A stretch of 64,000 nucleotides of DNA. Source: Paenibacillus terrigena DSM 21567 (lineage in GTDB: Bacteria > Bacillota > Bacilli > Paenibacillales > Paenibacillaceae). The notes below the pieces were generated by a model, which had not been told where the DNA came from, made no database searches, and was given only the letters and a program-made list of their open reading frames with translations. Positions 44,259 through 53,700 of the stretch are shown in pieces. The position numbers and the translations under genes were made by a program. The DNA lies in assembly GCF_000374845.1 (NCBI RefSeq), contig NZ_KB895416.1, forward strand, positions 186,001 through 250,000. The letters run 5' to 3'. Numbering within the stretch: position 1 is the first letter of the stretch; each line of letters opens with the position of its first letter.

Positions 44259-46106
44259 ATGTTCACGAGTAAACGGAGAATGTTCTATAGCTTGATGATG
44301 TTCACAGCGGTGTTCATTTGTATTGCCATTCGAATGGCGTGGATGCAGCTGCATCGTCAAGATGCCGGAGCTGTATCCAAGAAGAGCATTGCGCAGTTAT
44401 CCGTCTTACAACGTGAACGTGGAATTATCCTCGATAGCGGTCGCGGGCATTTCTATGATCGAAATGGCTTACCACTGACAGGCAGACAAGTTCCCATGTT
44501 AGTGATGTTCCCGATTGATTCAGCATCGCGAGAAATGAAGGAGAGCACGGAGAATCAACGTAAGTTAGCGGACATCTTACAGATATCTTATAGAGATCTT
44601 GATGCATATTGGAGGCATCTGAAGGCTCCTACTATATGGATGGGGAAAGGGAGCAAACAGCCCTACAAATTGTCATCGGAGCAGATGAGACGCATTGAAC
44701 AGCTTTCTTTAAATGGCGTACGTATCTTACCGATACAAATGCGCTACGATGCAACTGGTGCGGCCAAACAGTGGCTTGGATTTGTAGCGGAGCAGCCTGA
44801 GCTGCTGCTTGCGCAGCGTGCAAGCGGCAAAGACCGCTGGAAAACCCGTCTTGAGACGCCGATTGGCGCAGCGGGACTAGAGAGAACATTTGATCCTTTT
44901 TTACGCGGTATCGGGCCGACGACAGCGACATATTTTGTAGACGGTGCTAGACGACCATTATACGGACTGGATACGAGGGTGTCGAAGCCTGAGAATCCAT
45001 TCTATCCCCTGAAAATCGTTACGACAGTAGATTTATCCATCCAAAGTAAGCTGGAGGCGTATGCCGATCAAGCAGGACTTACGAAAGGGGCGATTGTCGT
45101 TCTAGATGCTGCAAACGGGGATGTGGTTGCGATGGTATCGAAGCCGTCATTTGATCCGTACCATGTAGATCTCAAGGAAGGAAGCTGGGGAAATCGTGCT
45201 TTGAAAGCACTCGTGCCAGGATCGATCTACAAAGTGGTTACGGCTGCTGCAGCACTTGAGACGATACCAGGGATTGAACGTGCGACTTTCGAATGTCATG
45301 GGGATTATGGTAAATATGGCTTCTCATGCTGGAAGAAGGATGGGCATGGTCTGCTATCACTCGGGGAAGGTTTTGCGAAGTCATGTAATATTGTGTTTGC
45401 GACCATTGGAGAGCATACGAAACCGGAGACTCTTTCCCGTTATGCCTCGATGCTGGGGTTATCCAGGACTGTCGGTTGGCAAGCGGAACGGCTGATGGAC
45501 ATGCCTCATTTTACCCAATTGGATGGCGAGGAAGCGGGGCGTGTATTTGCTGCGCAACAAATTGATGGAGGCGTTATGGTGCAATCTGCTGTAGGTCAGC
45601 GGGATGTGCTTGTCTCCCCTTTGCAAGCGGCAAATTTAGTTGTAACTTTGATAAATGATGGGAAGGTGCATGCACCACGTCTTGTGAAGGAAATTCGATA
45701 TGCGAATGGTCAGCTGTTAACGTCACTCCCTAAACATCTGTCACCATCTTCTTATGGATCCATTCGTCCAGAGACTGCACGTAAATTAACCCATTGGATG
45801 GAAGAGGTCGTAACAGATGGCACGGGGAGTGCACTTAAGCGCTCGAAGTGGAAGTTGGCCGGTAAATCAGGAACCGCGCAAGTGAAGAAGCCAGGGCTCA
45901 CGACGAACAATCATTGGTTCATCGGATATGGCCCAGTGGAATCTCCACGTTACGCGGTTGCCATTGTGTCGGAGAATAAGCCAACGTTCGGCACTAATCA
46001 AGCGACAAGTTTATTTCGAGGGGTTATGGATCTGCTCGCAGATCATGATTCGGATTCTGCTCCGTCAAATTCTTCCTTAGGCAACCGGATCCAAGATTTG
46101 AGGTAA
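44259..46106 (+). CDS. pbpI: Class B penicillin-binding protein (PbpI/PBP4b-like)
   Basis: A 615-residue peptidoglycan transpeptidase with an N-terminal membrane anchor (about 9-30), a PBP dimerisation region (RERGIILDSGRGHFYDRNG) and the transpeptidase domain. All three active-site motifs are present: SxxK Ser322-Ile-Tyr-Lys325 (VPGSIYKVV), SxN Ser375-Cys-Asn377, and KSG Lys536-Ser-Gly (AGKSGTAQ). In B. subtilis yrrR (pbpI) is near yrrN/yrrO, supporting orthology; udk and greA, which lie between there, are missing. ATG at 44259 follows GGAGAG; the longer frame upstream crosses the terminator. The last 64 nt overlap the convergent ytvI gene. Confidence 0.88.
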   Translation: MFTSKRRMFYSLMMFTAVFICIAIRMAWMQLHRQDAGAVSKKSIAQLSVLQRERGIILDSGRGHFYDRNGLPLTGRQVPMLVMFPIDSASREMKESTENQRKLADILQISYRDLDAYWRHLKAPTIWMGKGSKQPYKLSSEQMRRIEQLSLNGVRILPIQMRYDATGAAKQWLGFVAEQPELLLAQRASGKDRWKTRLETPIGAAGLERTFDPFLRGIGPTTATYFVDGARRPLYGLDTRVSKPENPFYPLKIVTTVDLSIQSKLEAYADQAGLTKGAIVVLDAANGDVVAMVSKPSFDPYHVDLKEGSWGNRALKALVPGSIYKVVTAAAALETIPGIERATFECHGDYGKYGFSCWKKDGHGLLSLGEGFAKSCNIVFATIGEHTKPETLSRYASMLGLSRTVGWQAERLMDMPHFTQLDGEEAGRVFAAQQIDGGVMVQSAVGQRDVLVSPLQAANLVVTLINDGKVHAPRLVKEIRYANGQLLTSLPKHLSPSSYGSIRPETARKLTHWMEEVVTDGTGSALKRSKWKLAGKSGTAQVKKPGLTTNNHWFIGYGPVESPRYAVAIVSENKPTFGTNQATSLFRGVMDLLADHDSDSAPSNSSLGNRIQDLR

Positions 46107-47146
46107 CCTTGATCGATTAAAGCCTTCATAAGGATCAGCAAGATCGGGGATAATATCAAACCTGCCACTCCGAAAAGCGATAAAGAAATAATCATACAAG
46201 CTAACATTGTAAATGCGGACACACCGAGCGTATTGCCTGTAATCTTCGGCTCCATAATTTGTCTAATCAGCATCACCACTCCGAGTAATACGAGCAGCCA
46301 AATGGCAAGCGTCGAATTCCCGACAAAGAACAGATAAATCACCCAAGGGATAAATAGTACAGGCACTCCAAGGAGTGGAAGTAAATCAAGCACAGCCGAG
46401 ATCAGTGCAAGAGTGAATGCATTTGATACGCCAAGCAGCAAGAGTCCAACGAAGATACCGACAAACGTTATGGAAATGAGCTTCATCTGTGCTTTGAGAT
46501 AAGCAGCAATTCCGCGGAATACATTTTCTTTCAAAAATATGTACGCCGTTTTGAATGTTCTCGGTGTTCGTTCATCTGCCAACTTCTTCCACGACTTAAT
46601 CTCCGTACTTAAGAAGTAAGCGAGAATAACTCCGATGCCGAAGTTCACGACGAAGGAGGATACGGATTGTAACGATCCAAGGATCATGTTCAGAAATTTT
46701 ATTGCAATTTCAGAGCCTTTCCCTGCGATCGTACCGAGATAAGAATTTATATTCGCGATAATATTTTCCGGCAATAAATTAGCCTTGTTCTGTAGCATGC
46801 TAACAATATCGTTAATGGTTGACTTGAAGATATTGGTATACATGGGCAGCCGATCGATTAAATTCGTAATCTGAGTGATCAAGATGACGCCAAGTCCGAA
46901 GAAGACACTTAGAAGTAACAGAACAAAGATGAGTACGGATATGGCAGAAGCGACGGATTTCTTGAGGCCACGGCGATTCAGGAATTTGGCGAGAGGCTCG
47001 ATAATCATGTAGATGACGAACGAGAGAAAGATTGGAGTAGCAATATTGTACAAATAACTGAAGAGTGACATGGTGAGGTATACAGTAAGTACAATTAACC
47101 CAATATCAAATGCGGTACGCCAATATTTTTTATAGAACGGTAACAA
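46043..47146 (-). CDS. ytvI: Sporulation integral membrane protein YtvI (AI-2E family)
   Basis: A 367-residue AI-2E superfamily protein with about eight hydrophobic segments. It matches the YtvI group by its N-terminus (MLPFYKKYWRTAFDIGLIVL), FLSFVIYMIIEPLAKFLNRR, GIGVILAYFLSTEIKSWKKL and the signature IMEPKITGNTLGVSAF. YtvI belongs to the sporulation gene set; its molecular role is not known. TTG start at 47146, 7 nt after AAGGAGG. Its 3' end overlaps the pbpI 3' end by 64 nt on the other strand. It is divergent from the deacetylase gene at 47272. Confidence 0.85.
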   Translation of the reverse strand: MLPFYKKYWRTAFDIGLIVLTVYLTMSLFSYLYNIATPIFLSFVIYMIIEPLAKFLNRRGLKKSVASAISVLIFVLLLLSVFFGLGVILITQITNLIDRLPMYTNIFKSTINDIVSMLQNKANLLPENIIANINSYLGTIAGKGSEIAIKFLNMILGSLQSVSSFVVNFGIGVILAYFLSTEIKSWKKLADERTPRTFKTAYIFLKENVFRGIAAYLKAQMKLISITFVGIFVGLLLLGVSNAFTLALISAVLDLLPLLGVPVLFIPWVIYLFFVGNSTLAIWLLVLLGVVMLIRQIMEPKITGNTLGVSAFTMLACMIISLSLFGVAGLILSPILLILMKALIDQGYLKSWIRLPKEEFDGAESES

Positions 47147-47271
47147 ACGGGAACCTCCTTATTTCATGAAGAATATATATTTGATTGTACACTATTTTGA
47201 AAAATCATGCCTATTTTTTGCACCTGTATGATACAATAATAGGAGCTCATTTGAAAAGTGGGGAAATGTAC

Positions 47272-48669
47272 ATGGAAAATTTGGTTCTATGGTGTTTCTA
47301 CATTTTAACGTTTTATGCGTTTCTCCCAGGCGTGTTTAGTCGCATTTTTGGATTTCGGGTATTCAAAAGAGGGCGTAGTCAACGGGAAATCTGCTTAACT
47401 TTTGATGACGGTCCAGACCCCTATTACACGGCAGAGTTGCTCGATTTGCTCAAAAAATATGATGCAAAGGCGACTTTTTTTGTTGTTGGGTCAAATGCAG
47501 AAAAAAATCCTGAAATAGTCAAGAGGATTCATGACGAAGGACACCTCATAGGAATCCATAATTATGTCCACAAGACCAATTGGCTGATGCGTCCCGGTAC
47601 GGTCAGAAAACAAATCAAGAAGACATCCGATATTATTTATCAAATAACAGGATCGAAGTCGGTCTATTATCGTCCTCCTTGGGGGATAGTTAACTTATTT
47701 GATTTTGGGAATTTGGGACATATTCAAATTATTCTATGGTCAGCCATGTTCGGGGATTGGCGTAAAGGTGTTGGGGCAGAGCAGTTAGAACGAAGAATGA
47801 TGCGCAAATTACGTCCTGGAGAAGTCTTGCTCTTGCATGATTGCGGGATTACATTCGGTGCGGATGCGGATGCACCAGCGAATATGCTTATCGCCTTAGA
47901 GAACTACATGCAAGCAGCTACGAATAAAGCATATCGATTCATCCGCGTGGATGAAATGATTAAGGTGACAGATGAAGCCAAGGCAAGAACGCTTAGCTTC
48001 GGTCGACGAGTAATGATTCGACTTTGGCTCGGGTGGGAGCAATGCTTCCAAGTCTTGTTCAATTTGAAGAAGACAGCAGACCCAGATACGACATTCCATT
48101 ATCGCGTAACCCGTTATCATGGAGAGCCTGTGACCATGCAGGATGGCGAGGTTCTTAGGAATGGCGATTCCGTGATGGAGCTTCACTTCGATAATCAGAA
48201 GCTGTTCGATATGGGACAGAAGGCACGGTCATCCATGCATGTAGCCATTCAATTGATACGCGGGGTCGAACATGCCTTGCCGTATTTCGCAGACGAATTG
48301 GTGAACAATCCGGAATTTTCCGATGTAAAAGCTTTGTATGGTGTATCGATGATACATCGCGGAGCAGATAAACTCGGCTTCAGTGTTCAGGATTTACCAA
48401 AGGGTATGTTCAAATCCCTTACAAGCGTCTATCTCAAATTTCTGCTACATGTCATTCGCCCGCAAGGGCAATCAAGGGTTAAAGAGCGTTCATCGATGTT
48501 AGTGCCGAAGAGCATCATTCTCTCTGCAGATCTGTTAAAGAAACGTTACTATGTAGAAACTTGTAATCAAAGGAAAGAGCAAGTAGATCATCCGATGGAG
48601 GAACAGGTCTTGAAGATTGCTGTTGAACAGACGTACGGCAATACGACGAACACCCCATCAACAATGTGA
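47272..48669 (+). CDS. Polysaccharide deacetylase with YkoP-like C-terminal domain
   Basis: A 465-residue two-domain protein. An N-terminal membrane helix (4-24) precedes a NodB/CE4 domain with LTFDDGPDP (Asp45-Asp46), metal ligands His96 and His100 (IHNYVH), RPPWG and LLLHD. After about residue 235 comes a second domain of roughly 190 residues beginning RRVMIRLWLGWEQCFQ, with YRVTRYHGEPVTMQDGE; this resembles the YkoP-like domain, which in Bacillus is a separate protein. The function of that part is unknown. ATG at 47272 follows GTGGGGAA; a longer frame upstream covers the promoter. It is a monocistronic unit with a terminator. Confidence 0.85.
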   Translation: MENLVLWCFYILTFYAFLPGVFSRIFGFRVFKRGRSQREICLTFDDGPDPYYTAELLDLLKKYDAKATFFVVGSNAEKNPEIVKRIHDEGHLIGIHNYVHKTNWLMRPGTVRKQIKKTSDIIYQITGSKSVYYRPPWGIVNLFDFGNLGHIQIILWSAMFGDWRKGVGAEQLERRMMRKLRPGEVLLLHDCGITFGADADAPANMLIALENYMQAATNKAYRFIRVDEMIKVTDEAKARTLSFGRRVMIRLWLGWEQCFQVLFNLKKTADPDTTFHYRVTRYHGEPVTMQDGEVLRNGDSVMELHFDNQKLFDMGQKARSSMHVAIQLIRGVEHALPYFADELVNNPEFSDVKALYGVSMIHRGADKLGFSVQDLPKGMFKSLTSVYLKFLLHVIRPQGQSRVKERSSMLVPKSIILSADLLKKRYYVETCNQRKEQVDHPMEEQVLKIAVEQTYGNTTNTPSTM

Positions 48670-48675
48670 TAATGA

Positions 48676-48712
48676 GAAGCCCCTTGACTAATAAGGTCAA
48701 GGGGCTTCTTTA
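48676..48712. terminator. Terminator between the deacetylase gene and ilvD
   Basis: GAAGCCCCTTGAC (48676-48688) pairs perfectly with GTCAAGGGGCTTC (48696-48708). A short T run follows on the plus strand, and the stem can serve the convergent ilvD too. Confidence 0.85.
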
Positions 48713-48720
48713 TTGTAGGA

Positions 48721-50409
48721 TTAGATTTTCATGACACCGCCGGTACTTGCATTCGTTACAAGCTTCGAGTAACGAGCGAGGTAGCCGGTTTTTACTTTTG
48801 GTTCGAAGCCCTTCCAGTTCGCTTGACGACGGGCGAATTCTTCATCGCTCACATCGATCAAGTTAATCGTACGGTTCTTCAGATCAAGTTCGATGATATC
48901 ACCGTCTTCGATGAATGCGATTGGACCGCCTTCAGCTGCTTCAGGGGAGATATGACCGATACTGATTCCGCGGGATGCGCCTGAGAAACGACCGTCTGTA
49001 ATCAGACCGACTTTAGCGCCAAGTCCCATACCCACGATTTGTGAAGTTGGAGCAAGCATTTCTGGCATACCAGGGCCGCCTTTAGGACCTTCGTAACGAA
49101 TGACAACCACATGGCCTTCTTTCACTTTGCCGTTCGCAATGCCATAGAGCGCATCATCTTGCGAATCGAAGCAGATTGCAGGACCTTTGTGGTAGCCGCC
49201 AACGGATTTATCAACGGCACCGACTTTAATGATGGAACCGCGAGGCGCGATGTTACCGAATAGGACGGAAAGTCCGCCTTCAACGCTATGCGGGTTATCG
49301 AGCGTATGAATCACGTCCGTATCTTGAATCTCACAGCCAGTGACGTTCTCACGTAGTGTTTTGCCTGTTACCGTGATGCAATCGCCATGAAGTGCGCCTT
49401 CTTTCTTGAACAATTCGTTCAATACCGCACTGACGCCGCCTGCATTGTGAACATCTTCGATATGGTAATCAGATGCTGGAGCGATTTTCGCCAAATGAGG
49501 AACGCGCTTCGCCACTTCATTGATCCGTTCAATTGGATATTCAAATCCAGCTTCGTGTGCAAGTGCTAACGTATGAAGAACCGTATTCGTAGATCCGCCC
49601 ATCGCCATATCGAGTGCAAAAGCGTTATCGATCGCTTCGATGGTTACGATATCACGAGGTTTAATGTCGGCTTTGATCAACTCCATCAATTGACGAGCTG
49701 ATTGACGAACGAAATCTTTGCGTTCAGGAGCAACCGCAAGAATCGTACCGTTACCCGGCAATGCAAGGCCAAGACCTTCTGCGAGACAGTTCATGGAGTT
49801 CGCCGTGAACATGCCGGAGCAAGAACCGCAAGTTGGGCAACCGTATTGCTCAAGCTCCGTTAAGCTATTCTCATCGATCTTACCTGCCATGAAGGCACCG
49901 ACGCCTTCGAAGACGGAAGTTAGAGAAATCGCGCGGCCGTCGCTTGTGCGACCTGCTTTCATCGGTCCGCCGCTGACGAACATCGTCGGGATGTTCACGC
50001 GAAGGGCGCCCATCATCATCCCTGGTGTGATTTTGTCACAGTTCGGGATACAGATCATGCCGTCGAACCAGTGAGCAGATACGACGGTCTCAAGTGAATC
50101 AGCAATGATCTCACGGCTCGGAAGGGAATAACGCATACCGATATGCCCCATCGCAATCCCATCATCGACGCCGATCGTATTGAATTCGAATGGAACCCCG
50201 CCTGCTTCGCGAATCGCTTCTTTTACAATTTTACCGAACTCTTGTAAGTGGACATGCCCTGGGACGATGTCAATGTATGAGTTGCATACTGCGATAAATG
50301 GCTTGTCGAAGTCCTCTTCCTTGACGCCTGCTGCACGCAGCAAGCTGCGATGTGGCGCGCGGTCGAAGCCTTTTTTAATCATGTCTGAACGCATTTTTTT
50401 CTGAGTCAT
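48721..50409 (-). CDS. ilvD: Dihydroxy-acid dehydratase
   Basis: IlvD is an Fe-S enzyme converting 2,3-dihydroxy-isovalerate and -methylvalerate to the keto acids of valine and isoleucine synthesis. The 562-residue protein has cluster cysteines in [19 protein letters not shown] and [17 protein letters not shown], plus the C-terminal SDGRFSG-like [15 protein letters not shown] at 50409 follows GGAGGTTAG and gives [14 protein letters not shown]; the longer frame is unsupported. It stands alone here, away from other ilv genes, and no T-box or leader peptide was seen upstream. Confidence 0.96.
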   Translation of the reverse strand: MTQKKMRSDMIKKGFDRAPHRSLLRAAGVKEEDFDKPFIAVCNSYIDIVPGHVHLQEFGKIVKEAIREAGGVPFEFNTIGVDDGIAMGHIGMRYSLPSREIIADSLETVVSAHWFDGMICIPNCDKITPGMMMGALRVNIPTMFVSGGPMKAGRTSDGRAISLTSVFEGVGAFMAGKIDENSLTELEQYGCPTCGSCSGMFTANSMNCLAEGLGLALPGNGTILAVAPERKDFVRQSARQLMELIKADIKPRDIVTIEAIDNAFALDMAMGGSTNTVLHTLALAHEAGFEYPIERINEVAKRVPHLAKIAPASDYHIEDVHNAGGVSAVLNELFKKEGALHGDCITVTGKTLRENVTGCEIQDTDVIHTLDNPHSVEGGLSVLFGNIAPRGSIIKVGAVDKSVGGYHKGPAICFDSQDDALYGIANGKVKEGHVVVIRYEGPKGGPGMPEMLAPTSQIVGMGLGAKVGLITDGRFSGASRGISIGHISPEAAEGGPIAFIEDGDIIELDLKNRTINLIDVSDEEFARRQANWKGFEPKVKTGYLARYSKLVTNASTGGVMKI

Positions 50410-50541
50410 GGCTCTAACCTCCGGTTTTTTTCGTTCTATAAATGGAATGATTAAAATTGAGTCTATCACAATCGACTAGCTTTTTCTAGCAATAAGTGTA
50501 TTCGTTATAATAGATATTTCCTATGACTTTATTGTGAAATG

Positions 50542-50583
50542 AAAAAGCGACCGCGCACCATGGATATGGCTTCGTGATCGCTT
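50542..50583 (-). terminator. Terminator of the M1 peptidase gene
   Basis: On the minus strand AAGCGATC (50583-50576) pairs with GGTCGCTT (50552-50545) and is followed by TTTT. Confidence 0.65.
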
Positions 50584-50604
50584 CGTGTATTGTATTATTT
50601 TCGC

Positions 50605-52788
50605 TTATTGTTGTTCAAATAATTTCGCCATTGGGTTCTCTATTTTTTTATCCGTTGTTACCTTCCCCGCAGCATTCATACTATAAAATTGATAGAAGTG
50701 ACTTGAGAAGTTTAATGCTTCTGAGGCTTTGATCATGTACGGCTCCATTTCTTGCTTGTCCGTCATGAAGAAATTGACCATCAGGCGCTTCTGGTTATAA
50801 GGATGCTTGATGACATACGCTCCGGACGCATCCTTCTTGTTCATCATGTCTTTCCACGGGTATCCAATCGCTTCAGTCCGTTTCATAATGCCTCGTTTCA
50901 TCGCTTGAAGTAGTGCATTCGATTTCGCATCACCGATGACGATAATATTGCTTTTCGCCAGTTCCTTTTCTAACTTGGCTTTGATGGTTGGTCGGTCCGT
51001 CATCACATCGGCGTGAATGCCCATGATGGTAAATGTCATTTTCAGTCGCTCAACGAGCTGCTCTTGCTGTGTTTTTGCCGTGCTGGACAATGGATCGCTC
51101 AACACAATTGTAAGCGGTTCGCCCAGTAGCGCTTTATGAATAATCCGGCTCATGGTCTCTTCAGGAAGAATCGGATACTGCGTGAAAATACCATCATAGA
51201 TCGATTTAAATTGTTCATGCATATATGCCGTTTGTTCATCTTCGGTCATCTGATATTCGGGTTTCAATACGAAGTTAGGCTGGCGGAGTGCCTTTTCCAT
51301 ATCGTAACGTACAACCTTGCCTAATGTATCTTCAATGGTCTGAAGCAAACCATCGATCGTTGCGTTCTGATAGATATAGCGTTTGAAGTATTCTTTCATG
51401 AACGGATCGAATTTCTCTTCCCCGACCATACGATACAGCTGATAGATCGCTTGACTGCCTTTGCCATAGTAGACGGGGTTGGCCATATCAGCGACTTCGG
51501 TATTGGATGATGCGATGCTCAGATCGATAGGTTCTATGTCCATTCGGATCGAGTTAAATCCACTAAGTGTATCGCCTTGCTTCTCTGAGAAATATACTTT
51601 CGCGAAATCCGCGAAGCCTTCATCCAAGAAGGACTCGGTCTCCGAATTGTTACCAATCAGCGCATGGAACCATTGGTGCGCAATCTCATGAACGAATACC
51701 GTATCTTGCGATGCATCCTTCTTGTTCTGGATCATCCCCATTTGGATCACGCGGGCAAATTCCACCGCTACGCCCTCAACGTACGATTCCACAATGCGGA
51801 ATTCCGGGTAAGGGTATTTGCCAAATTTATCACTGAAGAACTGAATCGCTTTGAAAGCCTGATCGATGTATTGATCGATGATTTCTTTTTTACCTTTCAT
51901 ATTGTCAAAATAGTAGTATTGCACCGTCAGACCGTCTCGGGTTTCACTCGCGACTTTGAAATCTGGACTAGCAAAGAAGACGAGTTCTCTTGTGTTATTG
52001 GAGACTGTAGATACAATCTTGCGTCCAGCTTCCGTAGATTCATGCTCTGTGATCGTACCCGGCATAGAGACTTGATAAGAAGCAGGGACATTCATATTGA
52101 CTTTGAAATCGGACGATGTGTAATAATCGGATTCAAAGGATGTACTATAAGGTGTTCTATCCCACTCGTGTTTGTTCTCATCATAGACAGACATCACAGG
52201 GAACCAGTGCGCACCGTTAATGATATTCTTGTAATAGGATAGACGCTGGGAACCATAAGGGATTTTGACGTCGAAAGCGATCTGAATCGTGACGGATTCA
52301 TCTGGTTTCAACGCCTGACCAAGTGTCGCTGTTAATGCTTGGTTCTTATTATTGAACGGAAGTACTTGTCCGTTCGATTGGACCTTCGTAATATCAATCC
52401 CGCCTAAGAAATCCTCGGGTTTCCGATTTGGTTCATTCTTCTGAAGTTCAGCATTGGTGTGTTCGAACATCGAGGGTTGCGTATCTTTTGCCCGGTTCGC
52501 ATCTGCGAAGGTGTGGAAGACAAGCTCTTTCAATGTATCTTTGGAGGTGTTGCGGAATACGACGGTCTGATTGCCGTGCAGCGTCATATTTTTCTCATCT
52601 AATCGAACATCGATTTGATATTGGATGGGGCTTTGAACTGCAGCCTTATCTACGGATTGATCCGCTCTAGATGTTGCTGGTTCAGCCATCGCAGTTCCTG
52701 TGCTGAGGATTGGGCATACCGCTAAGGTAAAGATCATGGAGCATGCTAACATTCGTTTGGAGATTTTCATCCTTGTTGTACGATTCAT
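50605..52788 (-). CDS. Secreted M1-family metallopeptidase
   Basis: A 727-residue exported aminopeptidase-like protein. The signal peptide ends near 35 (TGTAMAEPA). A beta N-terminal domain follows, with the catalytic gluzincin site HEIAHQWF: His367, Glu368, His371 and third ligand Glu390 (SFLDEGFADF). The exopeptidase GxMEN loop is replaced by VEGVAVEFARV, so substrate binding may differ from classic aminopeptidase N. The C-terminal 200 residues contain an extra alpha/beta domain. No lipobox is seen. The start is ATG at 52788 after AAAGGGGAG. It is a single gene divergent from the DUF1904 gene. Confidence 0.85.
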   Translation of the reverse strand: MNRTTRMKISKRMLACSMIFTLAVCPILSTGTAMAEPATSRADQSVDKAAVQSPIQYQIDVRLDEKNMTLHGNQTVVFRNTSKDTLKELVFHTFADANRAKDTQPSMFEHTNAELQKNEPNRKPEDFLGGIDITKVQSNGQVLPFNNKNQALTATLGQALKPDESVTIQIAFDVKIPYGSQRLSYYKNIINGAHWFPVMSVYDENKHEWDRTPYSTSFESDYYTSSDFKVNMNVPASYQVSMPGTITEHESTEAGRKIVSTVSNNTRELVFFASPDFKVASETRDGLTVQYYYFDNMKGKKEIIDQYIDQAFKAIQFFSDKFGKYPYPEFRIVESYVEGVAVEFARVIQMGMIQNKKDASQDTVFVHEIAHQWFHALIGNNSETESFLDEGFADFAKVYFSEKQGDTLSGFNSIRMDIEPIDLSIASSNTEVADMANPVYYGKGSQAIYQLYRMVGEEKFDPFMKEYFKRYIYQNATIDGLLQTIEDTLGKVVRYDMEKALRQPNFVLKPEYQMTEDEQTAYMHEQFKSIYDGIFTQYPILPEETMSRIIHKALLGEPLTIVLSDPLSSTAKTQQEQLVERLKMTFTIMGIHADVMTDRPTIKAKLEKELAKSNIIVIGDAKSNALLQAMKRGIMKRTEAIGYPWKDMMNKKDASGAYVIKHPYNQKRLMVNFFMTDKQEMEPYMIKASEALNFSSHFYQFYSMNAAGKVTTDKKIENPMAKLFEQQ

Positions 52789-52885
52789 TGTGTACTCCCC
52801 TTTTTACTTGATACATTCAGTATAGGGACTCTTCACGGGTGGTTCTATGCGGATGACTTACATGACCCTTACAATTGTGTAATCT

Positions 52886-52913
52886 TTGATTGAACGAACG
52901 AATTCGCTATAAT
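52886..52913 (+). promoter_or_regulatory. Sigma-A promoter of the DUF1904 gene
   Basis: TTGATT (52886-52891) and TATAAT (52908-52913) with a 16-bp spacer, about 45 bp before the start codon. Confidence 0.6.
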
Positions 52914-52958
52914 AAAAGGAGAATAACTTACATAGACAACCTAGAGGAGGAGCTTAAG

Positions 52959-53294
52959 TTGCCCCATTTATTGTTCAGAGGTGTAGAAGCCGAGAAGCTT
53001 GGACAGATCAGCGGTCAGCTCGTTGAAGAGCTTGCCGAGATCTGTGCTTGCGGAACCGATAACTTTACGTTCGAGTGTCTACATACGACCGTTGTATTCG
53101 GTGGAGATGCGATATCATCATTTTCATTTATTCAGGTGGGCTGGTTCGAACGTGGCGATGAGGTACGGGATCTTTTCGCCGAAGCCGTTACACGACGGGT
53201 GAAGTCGCTGGGAATTCCCGAGGTGGAAGTTGTGTTTATTCCATATGAAGAGCAGGCGTACTATATCGATGGCGTGCGCTGCGACAGACTTTAA
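52959..53294 (+). CDS. DUF1904 family protein
   Basis: A 111-residue cytoplasmic protein starting at TTG 52959, 6 nt after GAGGAGGAG: PHLLFRGVEAEKLGQISGQLVEELAEI, then FTFECLHTTVVFGG and VEVVFIPYEEQAYYIDG. This matches DUF1904, whose fold resembles tautomerase-like small proteins; function unknown. A longer frame upstream crosses the promoter and is rejected. It is followed by its own terminator. Confidence 0.8.
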   Translation: MPHLLFRGVEAEKLGQISGQLVEELAEICACGTDNFTFECLHTTVVFGGDAISSFSFIQVGWFERGDEVRDLFAEAVTRRVKSLGIPEVEVVFIPYEEQAYYIDGVRCDRL

Positions 53295-53307
53295 TCAAAT
53301 GCAGAAT

Positions 53308-53352
53308 AAGCTATTCCGATGGTCACAAGGATGACGACGGGATAGCTTTTTT
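53308..53352 (+). terminator. Terminator after the DUF1904 gene
   Basis: AAGCTATTCCG (53308-53318) pairs with CGGGATAGCTT (53338-53348) with one wobble, followed by six T. Confidence 0.85.
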
Positions 53353-53437
53353 GATGTATGATACATGAAAACGAAACATTTATGGCGAGAAGATCGTATG
53401 AATGATCGTGTACAAATTTTTACAAAGGAGTTGTCTT

Positions 53438-53662
53438 ATGGCAGGCGGAATGATCGTTCAATTAATTGAAAAGCAATCGGATGGCACGCTCGTAGAGCGC
53501 GATGAGCGTCTGTGGAGCCAAGATATGATTGCAGCGCTTCATCATATCAACTATTTGACTTTAGAAGGACATGAATATGAGACGATTGAAGGAAGATTGA
53601 ATGTAGAGAAGCAGACGATGGAGCTGCTCATTGTTGCGGTTAGGAGCCGCGAGCTTACATAG
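53438..53662 (+). CDS. Hypothetical 74-aa protein heading the ATP-grasp operon
   Basis: I do not recognise this protein. It starts at ATG 53438, 7 nt after AAAGGAG, and reads MAGGMIVQLIEKQSDGTLVERD, ending ELLIVAVRSRELT. No signal or membrane segment is visible; it seems a small beta-rich cytoplasmic protein. It lies 38 nt before the Ser/Gly-rich protein gene and is probably cotranscribed with it, since no terminator separates them. Any role in the ATP-grasp system is inferred from position only. Confidence 0.65.
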   Translation: MAGGMIVQLIEKQSDGTLVERDERLWSQDMIAALHHINYLTLEGHEYETIEGRLNVEKQTMELLIVAVRSRELT

Positions 53663-53700
53663 GGGTAGGCTCGTGTTGAAGAGAGGGGCGTTAACTTCGG

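Noticed and set aside
50410-50604. T-box or leader-peptide attenuator for ilvD
   Set aside because: No T-box core and no leader peptide rich in branched amino acids could be found upstream of ilvD.
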